Positions 33,172 through 46,291 of a stretch of DNA of 64,000 nucleotides are shown here, in pieces. Origin of the DNA: Periplaneta americana. Taxonomy: Eukaryota; Arthropoda; Insecta; Blattodea; Blattidae. The notes below the pieces were generated by a model. It saw only the letters and a list, made by a program, of their open reading frames with translations. It was not told the DNA's origin and searched no databases. The position numbers were made by a program, and so were the translations under genes. The stretch spans positions 114,945,726-115,009,725 of the forward strand of contig NC_091117.1 of assembly GCF_040183065.1 (NCBI RefSeq), given 5' to 3'. Positions within the stretch are counted from its first letter, which is position 1. Each line of letters starts with the position of its first letter.

Positions 33172-33389
33172 CTAATATGTTTTCGCGGGATATCAGCCGA
33201 GTTAAGATTTTGGAATGCTCCAAGCTTTCGACTGCTATCTCTGCAGCCATCTTCAGGGAAGTGATGTCCGAACAGAAAGTCGAAAGGTTATATAGATGTG
33301 GCTGTCTCAGGTGAAACGGGATTGGTTGGCGGATCGGCCAATCCGGGGCCGGGAATTGTCATCGCCCGTAAGCTCCGCCCCTCCCGGGA

Positions 33390-34874
33390 TTACTGCGTGA
33401 AGTTTGGCGGGCGGCGAGCCCTGTTCCGCCGGTTGGAATCGGTTGCCGTCCTCGGTCCGTGATCTTCATGACCTTGATTGTAAGAGGGCCTGAGTTGGTC
33501 TAAGGCCGGTGTCCATGCCTGACTGAGCTGGAGTCCACTGTCTCTGTTAAAGTTGTTTTTCTCCAGCTTGATCTCTATGGCCTCCTTGATTGTACGATCC
33601 CAGTAGTGGCTTGATTTGTTAATGAACTTGGTGTGGTCAAACAGTATTTTATGCTCCTTTTCTATGCTGTATTGCGCCACTGCAGATTTTTCCGGGTAAT
33701 ACAGCCTCAGGTTCCTCTTGTGTTCTTTGATTCTGTCTTCTACTGTGCGGCCAGTCTGCCCTATGTATACTTCGCCACACTCGCATGGAATCTTGTAAAT
33801 CCCTGGAGTCCTTAAGCCCTGACTGTCTTTAACCTGACGTAGATGACTCCGGATTTTGCTCTGTGGTTTATGGATGGTTTTGATATTAACCTTCTGGAGG
33901 ATTCTGCTTATTTTGTGTGACACGCTCCCGCAGAATGGAATGAAAGCTTTCTTTGTCGGTTCTTGTTTGCTGTCTAAGTCTATTGTGTTACATCTCGTGG
34001 TAACTTGTTTGAGGGCTTTGCTGATGTCTCTCCGGCTGTAGTTGTTTTGTTGTAGTGTTCTACGAAGATGGTCCATTTCTGCAGGCAAGTTGTTGATATC
34101 GGAAATGACTATGGCGCGATGTAGTAGACTAGTCAGGACGGACTTCTTCTGCGAAGGGTGATGGAGGCTGAGTGCATTCAGGTACAGATCTGTGTGCGTC
34201 GGCTTTCTATACACGCCATGTCCGAGAGTACCATCTGCTTTCCTGTGTGTGTGGATATCCAGGAACGGCAGTGAGCCCTCTGACTCCACCTCCATGGTGA
34301 ACTGGATATTCGCGTGGATGCTGTTGAGATGTTGTAGGAACTCTTGTAGCTTGTCTTGTCCGTGCGGCCAGACCACGAAGGTGTCGTCTACGTAGCGGAA
34401 GAAGTGGCTCGGCTTGTGTGTGGCTGAGTCTAGGGCCTGGTGTTCGAAGTGCTGCATGTAAAAGTTAGCAATAGCAGGTGACAGCGGGGAGCCCATTGCC
34501 ACGCCGTCGGTTTGTTCGTAGAACTCACTGTTGTACGTGAAGTAAGTAGTAGTCAAGGCCAGTCGGAAGAGTTGTAGAATATCATCCGGGAATTGTTCCG
34601 CTACCAGTTCAAGAGCCTCTTTTATCGGAACCTTTGTGAAGAGTGAAATTACATCGAAGCTCACTGGTAGATCTGATGGGACCACTGTGATGTTCTCCAG
34701 AATTCTAACAAATTCTGTAGAGTTTTTCACATGATGTTCACACGTTCCAATCAGGGGTTGGAGCATGTTGGTTAGATGCTTGGCCACGTGGTATGTGGGC
34801 GACCCGATGGTGCTAACAATGGGTCGTAATGGTAGCCCTTGTTTGTGGATCTTGGGGAGCCCGTAAACAAACAA
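33390..34874 (-). CDS. Penelope-like reverse transcriptase with GIY-YIG endonuclease, left copy
   Basis: 494 open codons, opening inside the RT (no native ATG; the frame starts at the dimer junction). Motifs in order: YGLPKIHK (residues 4-11), SFDVISLF with the motif-A Asp at 74, [13 protein letters not shown] (121-133), YVDD (161-164), PFLDIHTH (203-210), then a linker and the GIY-YIG nuclease with [20 protein letters not shown] (357-376), R381 in RIKEH and a Glu in KEAIEIKLE. These are the catalytic residues of Penelope RT and its nuclease, which nicks target DNA and primes cDNA synthesis. A complete Penelope ORF is usually about 800 residues, so some 300 N-terminal residues are missing. 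No internal stop, so the insertion is recent. Confidence 0.93.
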   Translation of the reverse strand: MFVYGLPKIHKQGLPLRPIVSTIGSPTYHVAKHLTNMLQPLIGTCEHHVKNSTEFVRILENITVVPSDLPVSFDVISLFTKVPIKEALELVAEQFPDDILQLFRLALTTTYFTYNSEFYEQTDGVAMGSPLSPAIANFYMQHFEHQALDSATHKPSHFFRYVDDTFVVWPHGQDKLQEFLQHLNSIHANIQFTMEVESEGSLPFLDIHTHRKADGTLGHGVYRKPTHTDLYLNALSLHHPSQKKSVLTSLLHRAIVISDINNLPAEMDHLRRTLQQNNYSRRDISKALKQVTTRCNTIDLDSKQEPTKKAFIPFCGSVSHKISRILQKVNIKTIHKPQSKIRSHLRQVKDSQGLRTPGIYKIPCECGEVYIGQTGRTVEDRIKEHKRNLRLYYPEKSAVAQYSIEKEHKILFDHTKFINKSSHYWDRTIKEAIEIKLEKNNFNRDSGLQLSQAWTPALDQLRPSYNQGHEDHGPRTATDSNRRNRARRPPNFTQ

Positions 34875-36322
34875 GGGCTACCATTACGACCCATTGTTAG
34901 CACCATCGGGTCGCCCACATACCACCTGGCCAAGCATCTAACCAACATGCTCCAACCCCTGATTGGAACGTGTGAACATCATGTGAAAAACTCTACAGAA
35001 TTTGTTAGAATTCTGGAGAACATCACAGTGGTCCCATCAGATCTACTAGTGAGCTTCGATGTAATTTCACTCTTCACAAAGGTTCCGTTAAAGAGGCTCT
35101 TGAACTGGTAGCGGAACAATTCCCGGATGATATTCTACAACTCTTCCGACTGGCCTTGACTACTACTTACTTCACGTACAACAGTGAGTTCTACGAACAA
35201 ACCGACGGCGTGGCAATGGGCTCCCCGCTGTCACCTGCTATTGCTAACTTTTACATGCAGCACTTCGAACACCAGGCCCTAGACTCAGCCACACACAAGC
35301 CGAGCCACTTCTTCCGCTACGTAGACGACACCTTCGTGGTCTGGCCGCACGGACAAGACAAGCTACAAGAGTTCCTACAACATCTCAACAGCATCCACGC
35401 GAATATCCAGTTCACCATGGAGGTGGAGTCAGAGGGCTCACTGCCGTTCCTGGATATCCACACACACAGGAAAGCAGATGGTACTCTCGGACATGGCGTG
35501 TATAGAAAGCCGACGCACACAGATCTGTACCTGAATGCACTCAGCCTCCACCACCCTTCGCAGAAGAAGTCCGTCCTGACTAGTCTACTACATCGCGCCA
35601 TAGTCATTTCCGATATCAACAACTTGCCTGCAGAAATGGACCATCTTCGTAGAACACTACAACAAAACAACTACAGCCGGAGAGACATCAGCAAAGCCCT
35701 CAAACAAGTTACCACGAGATGTAACACAATAGACTTAGACAGCAAACAAGAACCGACAAAGAAAGCTTTCATTCCATTCTGCGGGAGCGTGTCACACAAA
35801 ATAAGCAGAATCCTCCAGAAGGTTAATATCAAAACCATCCATAAACCACAGAGCAAAATCCGGAGTCATCTACGTCAGGTTAAAGACAGTCAGGGCTTAA
35901 GGACTCCAGGGATTTACAAGATTCCATGCGAGTGTGGCGAAGTATACATAGGGCAGACTGGCCGCACAGTAGAAGACAGAATCAAAGAACACAAGAGGAA
36001 CCTGAGGCTGTATTACCCGGAAAAATCTGCAGTGGCGCAACACAGCATAGAAAAGGAGCATAAAATACTGTTTGACCACACCAAGGTCATTAACAAATCA
36101 AGCCACTACTGGGATCGTACAATCAAGGAGGCCATAGAGATCAAGCTGGAGAAAAACAACTTTAACAGAGACAGTGGACTCCAGCTCAGTCAGGCATGGA
36201 CACCGGCCTTAGACCAACTCAGGCCCTCTTACAATCAAGGTCATGAAGATCACGGACCGAGGACGGCAACCGATTCCAACCGGCGGAACAGGGCTCGCCG
36301 CCCGCCAAACTTCACGCAGTAA
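34867..36322 (+). pseudogene. Penelope-like RT with GIY-YIG endonuclease, right copy
   Basis: Same protein as the left copy but starting seven residues later (KQGLPLRP onward). A 1-bp deletion with an adjacent substitution near 35087-35090 shifts the frame after SLFTKVP and leads to a stop at 35109-35111; the original frame is open again to 36322, covering [17 protein letters not shown] and the complete GIY-YIG. Replacements relative to the left copy include V-to-L, P-to-L, Y-to-H and F-to-V. Because the shift is absent from the left arm, it arose after, or during, the insertion. Confidence 0.93.
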
Positions 36323-36582
36323 TCCCGGGAGGGGCGGAGCTTACGGGCGATGACAATTCCCGGCCCCGGATTGGCCGATCCGCCAACCAATCCCGTTTCA
36401 CCTGAGACAGCCACATCTATATAACCTTTCGACTTTCTGTTCGGACATCACTTCCCTGAAGATGGCTGCAGAGATAGCAGTCGAAAGCTTGGAGCATTCC
36501 AAAATCTTAACTCGACTGATATCCCGCGAAAACATATTAGCGAACCAACGCCGAGAAAGCCTCAAATCATAATACTATTTCG

Positions 36583-39500
36583 TTTTTGTATTTCTTTGTA
36601 TTACTGGTATATATAGCAGGCCTGGTTTCAACACGGCGGCCAGCGCTGTGTCTCGGTTTCATAAAAATCAAAGTAACCGACATCTACTTTCCTTCCTATG
36701 GATTACTTATTCTCTGCATTGCAATACTATTCTACATTCAACCAGAGCAAGTAGGCCTAGCTCTGACAATGCACGATCTGCCACTGCTCCGAGCTCCGTG
36801 CCTCTTCTCCGAGAGGAAAAGCGTGCTCCGACGTCACAACTTGGCCAGTTGAAATGACTGATCTACGTGGTGCAGCTAGTACATGGAATGATGTTTGAAT
36901 ATGAAGACTTCGTTATAAAACTAGATGGTAACATGTGGCTTTTATTACTTTTTCTTTCCTGAATTTATTCTTTAATTATCCAGAATCTGAAGGCAAGCAG
37001 TCATGAAAAATTGAGAGAATATTATGAATGTTGTGTGGATGGGTAGATGAATGGATGACTAGGAGGTAAGGAACAAATATATTCAAAGTGGACATTATCA
37101 TTCTTTTTATAGATCTAATATTATAATCTAAATTTAATCATACATGGTTATTCTCCTGCATGAGAACATTTAAAGAGACATTGAACGTCAAGAAACAAAC
37201 ATACTATACACTTAGAAATACAGCGGCAAATTAACACAGGATTAAATTAACAATTTAAAATAGCCGTCCCCAATCTGCTAAGGAAAATATTTGTTTTCGA
37301 GCTAGTGGAACACAATAAGAATATTACTCCAATTACTATATCGTGTCCTAATCTTTTCGGAATTCTTATTTTATAATGCAGATAAATAGGTAAGAATACC
37401 ATTATTTATAATAATGTATTTGTAATAATTGCGCTCATGTTTCTATATTTGAAGATATGAATAATTTATTTAATCGATTAAAATACAGCCAAATCCAGCT
37501 TATGGCTTCTTGCCAAATGTCCGAGTTTCGACTCCTAGTACATCTGACGAGATTTCTTGCCGATAGAGATTACGGAGCAGGTTCACTTAAAATACCGGTA
37601 CTGAAATTTCCACTATTGTTAATTTTTCTTCAAATCATAACCCATCGTCTGTGAGTGGCAACTATTGTTTTAAATTCATATTAAAATTAAATTGATATTT
37701 ATTTTGTATTGAGATAAACATAAAGTAGTATTTATAGCCTAAATGTTGAGAATTCCATAGTAGTCGAGGCGTGGTATAGTTATCGGCTGTATTAACAGTG
37801 CGGTAAACTATTACACTACATACTCGTACATCTGGTAGTATGAGATTGACAGCGTAGCTGACTTAACAAATTTGAACTTGGAAATTTTTTAATATAGCTA
37901 TATTGGAGGGATTAGAACATTGAAATGGCTTTAAAATTAATTTTAGATTTGTAAACTGTTCGCGTCTGAAGTGATGGAATACAAAATATATGTATTTTGT
38001 CTTTCAAAGTAAAAATAAAATTGCCACTAATGGCATTGCTCATGGTGCACTGTGGGAGATGAATCTACACTGCACCATTACGGCGGGGATTAGATTGATA
38101 AAATAATGATAGAAATTTCGTAGTGCAAATTAAATTATTCTGCAAAAAACCTGTCTTCACATTCATTGTAGCCCATCGAAAATTTCACTTTTACTCGCCG
38201 GATGTGAAATCGGAACTTTGGCGTAAAAAACGACGCACTAGCCATTCGGCTACCTTTGCGCCAGAAGTAATACAAGGCTTCGTATTTTATCAGTACTGAA
38301 CATAAAGCTTCACATTGTTAATTTTAAAATGACTCTCTTAATTTTTACTTATACATACATAACCGTATATTGTTACTGAAGAGCTAGAAGACTCCTAACG
38401 TGACATTCTTAAATTATGTTTCTTTCCTGGCGTAGTCTAGTAGTAACGACTACTAGCAGCACTGGATTATATTTCTCTTTAGACTTATTACCTGATTGCA
38501 TTTTTTTCCTACATTTTCCCGAAAGGTTAATGTTAGGTAATTCCATGATGAATCTTTTGGTTCAACACGTCAAATACCGTCTCGCTATAACAATTTTTTT
38601 ATAACTTGGACGTTTGTACAACATTGTGAAATAAAAAATTATATAAAAATAAGTTCTAAGACTTAAGCGATAATGCTGATGGCGATATTTCGGAGGTAAT
38701 GGCTGGTTTCATTTTCAAGAATATTTATTTCATTACTTTGGAAAATTAATCTTCACAGCTGATAAATATGGGTGGTCATAACAACTTGACAGAGAAGAGA
38801 AATCATTCGGTATCAGAAATAATTTATCTCTGAAGATTAAGTAATTTATAAATGAATACAATGTAATAAAAAATACACGAAAGCCGTACCACTATGCTGT
38901 TATAATTTCATAAAGATGCAAACCAAAATGTGGGATTACAAATTTCACGAGTTGTAGAGGTTCAGTTCAAATTCATAATGAAGAACAAGGAAACAAGCAT
39001 CCGTAAATTGAATGATAAAAACGTTGATAGAGACAGAGCAGATTGGGGACCTCTTACCTAGAATGTCTTAAAATTGCAACATCTGCTAAGATCACCGGGG
39101 AGAGGAACATCAAGGCAATGCCGGTATCAACCTGCGTAATTTTATCACAGTGACCTAAACAAATATTCTTAAAGAATTGAAGAGAATTTGGAATGAAATG
39201 CAACTAAACAATTTTTAAAGGAGGAAAGTAAATAAATTCTCCTTTATTGAAGATTTACGCTCTAAGGCATTATATAGAAAATTGGATATGTAATAATTAG
39301 TGTACCGAAATACATTATTAAATGATGTTTCTTCCCACGGTCACCCAAGCCAAAATTAAGTTATTACACTAAGCGATCTCGCCATCTTATTTTCGCCAAA
39401 CTTTCTTCTTGTTTATGAACGTTGTTCTAAAATCTTAATTTTTCATTCCTCAGACACCAACATCAGAATAAATATGTGGTAGAATATGAGAAAGTTTCGA

Positions 39501-40540
39501 ATTAAAAAGCTTCGATTTCCTTTAAGTTTTCTCGTACACTCACGATTTTAATTCAGAGGAAACTGATTTCACAAAAGATGTAAGACAGAAATATTATCTC
39601 CTATTGCATGATAAAAATTTCGTGTCAAAATTTTTATCCTGTGAATGGCTGAGAATATTAAATGCAGTGTACTTAAAAAATGTATTAAAAAAATCTCAAT
39701 ATCACGATGGATTTTGTAATGAAGTTTCTAACTTATAAGCTTCAATGTCACATTGAGTTTTATACAATCTCGATTTTAGTAATGTTAAATCTAGTTCCAA
39801 GAAAGATTTCCGAGATAATTAGAAGATATAACGCCTATTTTCTTCTAAGAAATGTGACAGAGTGTGAAAATATTTTGAGTATTTCAAAGCTTTCGAAATA
39901 TTCATGGTCGATATATTGGTATGTTTATGAGACAAACCGTGTTAATTTTAAATATCTGTACAATTATATTAGAATTGCACTTATTATACGGACTCTTGTC
40001 TTTTAATTTACACCAGCATGAAGAAACATAAATGATATTAACTCTTAATTTATAAGAAGAATATTTCAGAATAAAATAGACGGAATATGCAAGGAATTCA
40101 TGACTTTATTACAAACATGAGAATAGTGTCATTTTTCAATGGGAATATAAAAAGAATCTTTTCAAATTACAGTTTCTAAAGTAGAGCAAGTCTATACAAA
40201 ACATTTTTATTCGAAGAATAATTTGTCCCCACCGTGCGTTGAAACTTAATGTAAACGCTTTTGTATTTAATCTTTAGGGTATTATTGCCCAAGATTGAAG
40301 AGTCGTCTATTCTGTTAAATTCGTCTCCCCTGGTCAGCCTGAAAACTAGATACAGAATAGACTATACCTAGCGATCTCTTTCTTGTGCAGCCACTGCTTC
40401 TACCAGGTACAACCGATACAATTGGTACAATTCGAATGAAACTATGGATATAGAATTTAAACATGTGTGATATTTGAAGATGATTATAAACATATTGTGA
40501 ATAGGTCTGCAGTTATGTCTTACATTTATTAAAATACGTT
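36583..40540. other. long intergenic stretch without recognised genes
   Basis: Only short frames under 100 codons with no motif. One weak tRNA-like head is annotated at 38195-38268. I looked for terminal inverted repeats, LINE C-terminal motifs and tRNA boxes and found nothing else. Confidence 0.5.
38195..38268 (-). mobile_element. weak tRNA-like SINE head
   Basis: The minus strand reads GGTAGCCGAATGGCTAGTGC (A-box-like, Ser/Leu type) followed 30 bp on by GATTTCACATCCGGCGAG as a decayed B box. The anticodon region is a T-run, so it is not a functional tRNA. Confidence 0.4.
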
Positions 40541-40555
40541 GAATCATTTCCAAAT

Positions 40556-40818
40556 TGGAATAAATATGTTCACTGATGAACCATTAAGTTATTTAAATAA
40601 ATAACAACGTCACTGTGTTAATAGTTAAAATATGGTGTTATTTTACTGGTTTCGATTTATATCCATTATCCTCTGAATTCGTCTAGAGAATGTTTGATAT
40701 GTCATCGAAAAACAAATCACTCAAGTAAAATAGCACCATATTTTAAATATTAACATAGTGAACTTGTTATTTATTTAATTTTAATAACTTAACAGTTCAC
40801 CAGTGATTATATTTGTTA
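40556..40818. mobile_element. ~260-bp hairpin, MITE-like
   Basis: The left arm (40556-40649, TATGTTCACTGATGAACCAT through GTTAAAATATGGTGTTATTT) is matched in inverse by 40722-40818, leaving a ~70-bp loop. No target duplication or coding capacity seen. Confidence 0.65.
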
Positions 40819-40828
40819 AAAGAGTGTA

Positions 40829-40893
40829 ATCAACAATTAAGAAAAAATTCACAAAAAGAGTGCAATCAACAATTAAGAAAAAAAAAATTCACA
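40829..40893. repeat. short tandem duplication
   Basis: AGAGTGTAATCAACAATTAA and AAATTCACAAA are repeated once, 32 bp apart. Confidence 0.75.
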
Positions 40894-40899
40894 CACTAT

Positions 40900-42995
40900 A
40901 GATTCATTCGAGTTGCTCGACTCCGATTGTGCCATTTAGCTAGGTTGGTCGCATTATATAAAGTGGTAATTTTTTGGATCAGATATACATAGTAGCTATT
41001 CCTCGGCCCAACGGATTCAACAGATTATTTTGTTCCGATTTCCTTGCATCTCTAATGATAGAATCGATGTGTAGCTCCAAAACGTCGGATATTTCTGTGT
41101 CCATGACACGATGACGTTTGCTTGGGACGTTTTGTTTCGTAATATGATTTGAGCATATTTTTCAGATCTTAGGTGAAATAGTCCGTGTGCATTATTATAT
41201 ATAAAATAACGTGAGATATTTAATTCTAATTTCAAACGCCAGTGTTTCCTTTCTTAAAATGGATTATTTGAAGGAATTTTATAAATAGGAGCAAGATCAT
41301 TATGCCGGAAACATTTGCATCGTCATATGAATGACTGTAACAATATTCGATATGAAAATATGTAAAAATTATGAAGGTGATATATTTAAAGCAGAATGCT
41401 AACAAATCCATTGCCATGTTTTCATGAATGCGAACAGTAGAACTCTGTGTGAGACTTCAAATTGAATGCTCGAGAACAAGAAGCGCACGATCAGAAATGT
41501 ATCCTACAAAGAGAAGGATTATTTTTTTTTCCAAAACTGTGTAAGCTTCAAATTACATTCAGTCTATTAATTTTGACAGTTAATCAATAAGAGTTCCCGT
41601 GAATCACCGTATTAAAATAACTTGTATTGAATTAGATTACGAATATCTGGCATATTCTATATTTATAATAAGAGAAAATATTGTGTAACATATTTGAAAG
41701 AGGAAATTCGATGCAGCGCGTTGTTTGATGTTATCCGTGAGTAGGCAGATAGCGAGATCCCTTCGCATTATTCTAATGGATACATGTTTTTTTATAATGT
41801 GTTTACAGAACAATGGCTCTAACTGCAACCCTCTGATGACCTCGGAGAGGTATTCACGGGTAATGGTAGATCGGAGACACTTGTGCGGCTCAGGGTACAT
41901 CCCTGCAGGGGTGTACAGCATGCTGTATATAAATATATTATGTACAAACATCACCATACAAAACACTCGCAATATTGCCTTATTATCTAAAAATATCACA
42001 TGCTTCTAGACATTCGCTCTTGCAACCCATTCCACACTACTACCACTATACGAATCTTGTGGAGACTATATTTAGGCCCTAAGCAGCCTTTTGAGCTTAA
42101 CATTAAAATTAGGCGTCTCTAGGCCTACTTGAATACGTCATGGAATTAAAGTAGAGATCTGTCGTAAGCAACTGTAATGAACTTCATTTCTAAATCTGAT
42201 GTTCAAAAAATAGAAACCAATAAATTCATTTCACTCTTTGAATAAGAATATTTTGAATACACCTCTTTTCTCAATTTTGACACTACTGTATTTCATAATG
42301 TAATTGGCAGTGTGTTACCTTGCTGCTTTCGTAGTTGAGACTCTGGTGTGTCTCTGTTGTCAAATAATCTTGTCCCACATTTTCCGTGACTCAATTGTAC
42401 ATGAGTAGGTTTTTCCATATCAAACATATAGCTCTATACTATTAGTCTTTGAAACAGATAAACATGACATGTTGTTTGTTAGTCAAGGTTTTGTTATTAG
42501 AATGTAGAGCGAGATGAGGAACTTTGTTGGGAATTTAAGATTACCAGCAGTATTTTTTTAAGTACGAGTATTAAGAAAGTTTGGGGTACCTAAATTATTT
42601 AATAGGAACGGTAACAATTCAAGAACAGGCAACAGATGTACGCAGTAACATGTAAGTCCTTCACGGTAAGTTTGGCTTCACTGTTTGAGGCCACTTTGCG
42701 AATTTATCGCCAACAGACGGCAGCAAGTTCTCGCTATCCGTCTAACCCTCACTCTGTTGTTGCTCATAAAACTATTTCTGGTTATTCGGCTCAAAACCTG
42801 CATACGAGTAGAATAGAATCTCACTCCGTGTTACCTCATGTTGGCTCCGCATTTCCTTTTCAGCTGAGATGACTTCTTACATGATAGATATTATATTGTT
42901 TGTTTTATATTGTATTTGAACATTTTCGTCGATAACAATGAGATTAATTTGTTATATAAACCTATTATAAATTAGAGTATAATTAATAATAACTA
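40900..42995. other. stretch without recognised genes
   Basis: Opposed open frames at 41637-41999 (minus, 120 codons) and 41725-42009 (plus, 94 codons) are mutual shadows; neither has a motif I recognise. No terminal repeats or tRNA boxes found. Confidence 0.45.
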
Positions 42996-43006
42996 TGCAT
43001 TTGTAT

Positions 43007-43264
43007 GTTCTGCGCCGTGGCGTCGTGGTCTATGGCATCAAACCTAAGACTCGCGTTACGGAATGACTGGTACCCACACAACACCGTGATGAATATGGGA
43101 GCTATGATAGGTAGCGAAATCCGGTTACGGAAACCAGCTATAACGCCTGGGGGGATCATCGTGCTGACCACACGATACTTCAGCTCTGGTTGCTGAGATA
43201 TGTGGAAGTGACGCCAGCAGGCGGCTGGTTGGTTGGCCCTTCTTGGGCTGTCGCGCCACGGATA
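43007..43264 (+). mobile_element. SINE with internal deletion
   Basis: Head GCCGTGGCGTCGTGGTCTAT and CTAAGACTCGCGTTACGGAA, then body CCGTGATGAATATGGGAGCT, AGCGAAATCCGGTTACGGAA, GGGGATCATCGTGCTGACCA and the end GGGCTGTCGCGCCACGGAT. I recall this as an abundant polyneopteran SINE in which a B box follows the head; that part is missing here, so the copy carries a deletion of its promoter. CATTTGTAT (42998-43006) and CATTTGCAT (43265-43273) are a 9-bp target duplication with one mismatch. Confidence 0.82.
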
Positions 43265-43444
43265 CATTTGCATAGATTAGAACGATTACATGCGGAATAA
43301 GATGTGTTTTTCCAACCAGTAGACTGAAGCTAGCTCTTACATCGGAGCTTCGTTGCAGCCATTTAACCTGTGTTTATAGAACATGTGCGTGAATTGATTC
43401 AAACCGTTCTCTAAGCCTTCATGAAACTCCAGATCACATATAAC

Positions 43445-46291
43445 CAGACATCGGATTCTAGGGCAAATGCCTATTTTGTTTCTTTAGGAGAAAAGTAAAA
43501 ATAATTATTAATATTTGTGTTTCATGGAAATTGAAAGGTATTCAAAGAGTTTTATAGTGCCCTAAAATGCCCTAAAACGGTTATTAGAGCCTAATTTGTT
43601 AATATTCGCCTAAAAATGCCTAACTCACTGTAAAGTTTCGCATTTTACTCTTACTTTTTATAATTTATACATGCATTCACTGCGAAATTTAAGGCATTTA
43701 AAAAGTGGAAAGTTTGCTTCACACCGGCCATGAAACCATTGATAAAGGAAACAAAATGTTTTGAATCTCACGACACTCGCAATAGATTTCACCGAATTTA
43801 ACATGTTTGGAGGCATAAATGCCGACAAAGAACCAACCTTAGTTTTGAAGCAGGCAACAATCACAACATGTGCTGCTACCGATTCAGAGATATACTATAC
43901 TATAAAAATGACTGTTTTCGGTCTGAAACCGATTAGCTGTACTGCCCTTCAGAGTGTCATAAAATCACAATTTTTGGAGAAAGAGTGTTTTTGAAATATT
44001 TATGAAAAGTCGTAAAACTGCGAATTAGTAGGGTAAACCGTTACAAAATATTTAAAAGAATGGCCCTCCTAGTGTTAACACTACCAGGAAATGCAACAAT
44101 AAGTGGAACTTTGTATTTTTGTCCAATTGAATCTCAATAACAACGGTTCATTTGAATGCTCGTTAACAGTTGCTCTTTCCCTCACCTTATTTGTGTTGAG
44201 AAGTTTTGAGCGGTAGGACGTTTTCCTGTGAAGTTTAACGCGATAATGCCGAAAAATATAAGTGCAAAATCTACATTGATCCGGCAATGGCTAACAGAAT
44301 ATTCAGAATTCACTTATGATGGAAAAATAATATTCTGCAAGATTTGTAGCAAACAGGTATGTAACAATAGTTGAAATATATAAATTCTATTAATTTTAAT
44401 GAGTAGGCCTATAATATTTATACATTGACTGAGCTATCCTGAGGTATAATTCTTTTTAAGACCAGTACACTTTAACCTTTTAAATTCCGATAGTTAAAGT
44501 ATTTGCAGGTCATTGAAATTTTGATTGTTCGAACCCACTAACTTTGTGATAGAAATACGGCAATACAACAATTAGGATTTTATTTTAATTCAATTTACTT
44601 TACGTTTTTAGATTTCGCAAGAAAAGAAGTGCCACCTAAAGCAGCATGTGCAAGGAGCGGCTCATAAGGCTAAAGCTCAGCAGAAAAATCAACTGCAACA
44701 AACTTTACTAACACAGCCTACTTCATCCAATCTCAGCAGCAATTTCTATGCTAATTTAACTAGAGCGTTTGTTGCTGCTAACATTCCCTGGAATGCAATT
44801 GAAAATCCGGTTTTAAGACAGTTTTTACAAAAATACTGCAAACAAAATATCCCATCTGAGTCGACCCTAAGAAAAAATTACTTAGAATATACAATGAAAC
44901 TTTCGCTTCCATTCGGGAGGATATAGGTGATTCTTACATATGGGTCTCTGTGGATGAAACCTCAGATCCTATGAATAGGTATATAGCAAATATGGTAGTA
45001 GGAAAACTTAGTCCTGATGGACCTTCGATTCCACACCTCGTATGTGTTAAGGAACTTTCGAAAGTGACTAGCCAAGCCATTGCTTATTTTGTAAATAAAG
45101 GCCTACAGTCTTTATACTCAGGTAATATAGACGATTCTAAAGTTCAGTTGTTTTGTACTGATGCTGCCTCATACATGGTTGCTGCAGCTCCACTTCTTAA
45201 AACATTTCATCCTAACCTCACGCATGTAACCTGTCTAGCACATGGCCTTCACAGGGTTTCTGAAACAATCCGGAATGAATTTCCTCTTGTCAATTCGTTT
45301 ATTTCTAACACAAAAAAATGTTTTTGTAAAGCCCCATCCAGGATTTCAATATTCAGAGAGAACTTTCCAGATATCCCACTCCCACCTCAGCCGGTTGTTA
45401 CACGATGGGGAATCTGGATTCAGTCAGTGGTGTATTATTCTAAGTATTTTAAAGAAGTGGTCACAGTTATTGATAAATTACCTGAAACAGATAGTGCAGC
45501 GTGTGTGAAAGCAGTGAAAGATTGTCTGAATGACTCAAGAGTGAAAAACGCTATTGCCTACATAACATCAAACTTTTCTTTCATACTTGCAAGCATTGAA
45601 CAATTGGAACGTGAAAAACAATCTCTTTGTAGCCAAATAGCAATAGTAAAGGAAGCTCAAGTGAACATACATTCTGCTTTGGGCGAAACTGGGAAAAAAG
45701 TTAAAAATAAGTGGGACAACGTATTAAATAAGAATGTAGGATTTTCATTGTTGGAAAAAGTATCAAGAGTGATATCGGGGGACAGTGTAAATGTTCCAGT
45801 AAGTATTGATGTTTCTATTGTACCTAATTTAAAATTCGCGCCTCTCACATCAGTTTCGGTTGAAAGAAGTTTTTCTGCTTTGAAAATGATTCTCAGTGAC
45901 AAAAGGCAAAGGTTAACTGTGGAGAATTTAGAAAAAATTCTGGTGGTGTACTGTGCAGATAATTATAATAAAGTCTGAGCATGGAACTGAATTTTAATAA
46001 CTTAAAATGAGTAATCTTGATATCAATAATCATTATTTCATTAGTTTCAATATATTAAATTTGTGCAGCTCTGTTTATAAATATAATATAGTATTCTTTT
46101 TTAATGTGTAAACATACTTTTTTGTGCGTATTTTGGTGTATAACTAAAAATTTCAGTGAAAGAAATAAGTATGATACCTCGATGTGCCTAAAATGCCCAT
46201 TTTCATTAAAATAGAGCCTAATTTTACAAATTTTGAGCTTATTTTAGGCGCCTAAAACTGCAATTTTTAGTGCCTAAAAATCCGATGGCTA
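43445..46291 (+). mobile_element. hAT transposon, nearly complete
   Basis: Flanked by an exact 8-bp duplication CATATAAC (43437-43444, 46292-46299), the hAT hallmark. Terminal inverted repeats are short: left CAGACATCGGATT, right (inverted) TAGCCATCGGATT. Both subterminal regions are dense in GCCTAAAA-type words (43560-43630 and 46187-46280), likely transposase-binding sites. One gene inside, on the plus strand. Confidence 0.93.
44246..45978 (+). pseudogene. hAT transposase (BED finger, CGBP1-like group), one frameshift
   Basis: ATG at 44246; exon 1 of 37 codons to 44356, then a GT...AG intron (44357-44611) and exon 2 from 44612. The BED-type finger spans the intron: FCKICSKQ, then CHLKQHVQGAAHKA (C-x2-C...H-x(4-6)-H). 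The catalytic part includes WVSVDETSDPMNRYIANMVV (first Asp), LFCTDAASYM (second Asp), VTCLAHGLHRVSETIRNEFP (C-x2-H of the hAT insertion domain), PVVTRWGIW, and near the end TSVSVERSFSALKMI, the hAT dimerisation/catalytic Glu segment. The frame shifts by one near 44895, between RKNYLEY and NETFASIREDI; otherwise it is open. This group includes domesticated vertebrate CGBP1, but the intact TIRs and target duplication show a transposon here. Confidence 0.9.

Larger units (their letters stand above)
33172..36569. mobile_element. head-to-head inverted dimer of a Penelope-like element
   Basis: Two copies of about 1.68 kb lie 5'-to-5': the left is on the minus strand, the right on the plus. I count eight differences between arms (about 0.5%), including a 1-bp deletion. 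The arms meet over a 22-bp spacer (34846-34867) that belongs to the left copy. A single perfect 13-bp duplication surrounds the whole dimer, not each copy. The outer (3') ends differ: the right copy runs about 29 bp further before the duplication. Both copies lack the N-terminal third of the ORF. Confidence 0.95.

Noticed and set aside
35317-36079. Minus-strand frames within the right Penelope arm, repeated on the plus strand of the left arm
   Set aside because: Antisense shadows duplicated by the palindrome; not conserved independently of the RT frame.
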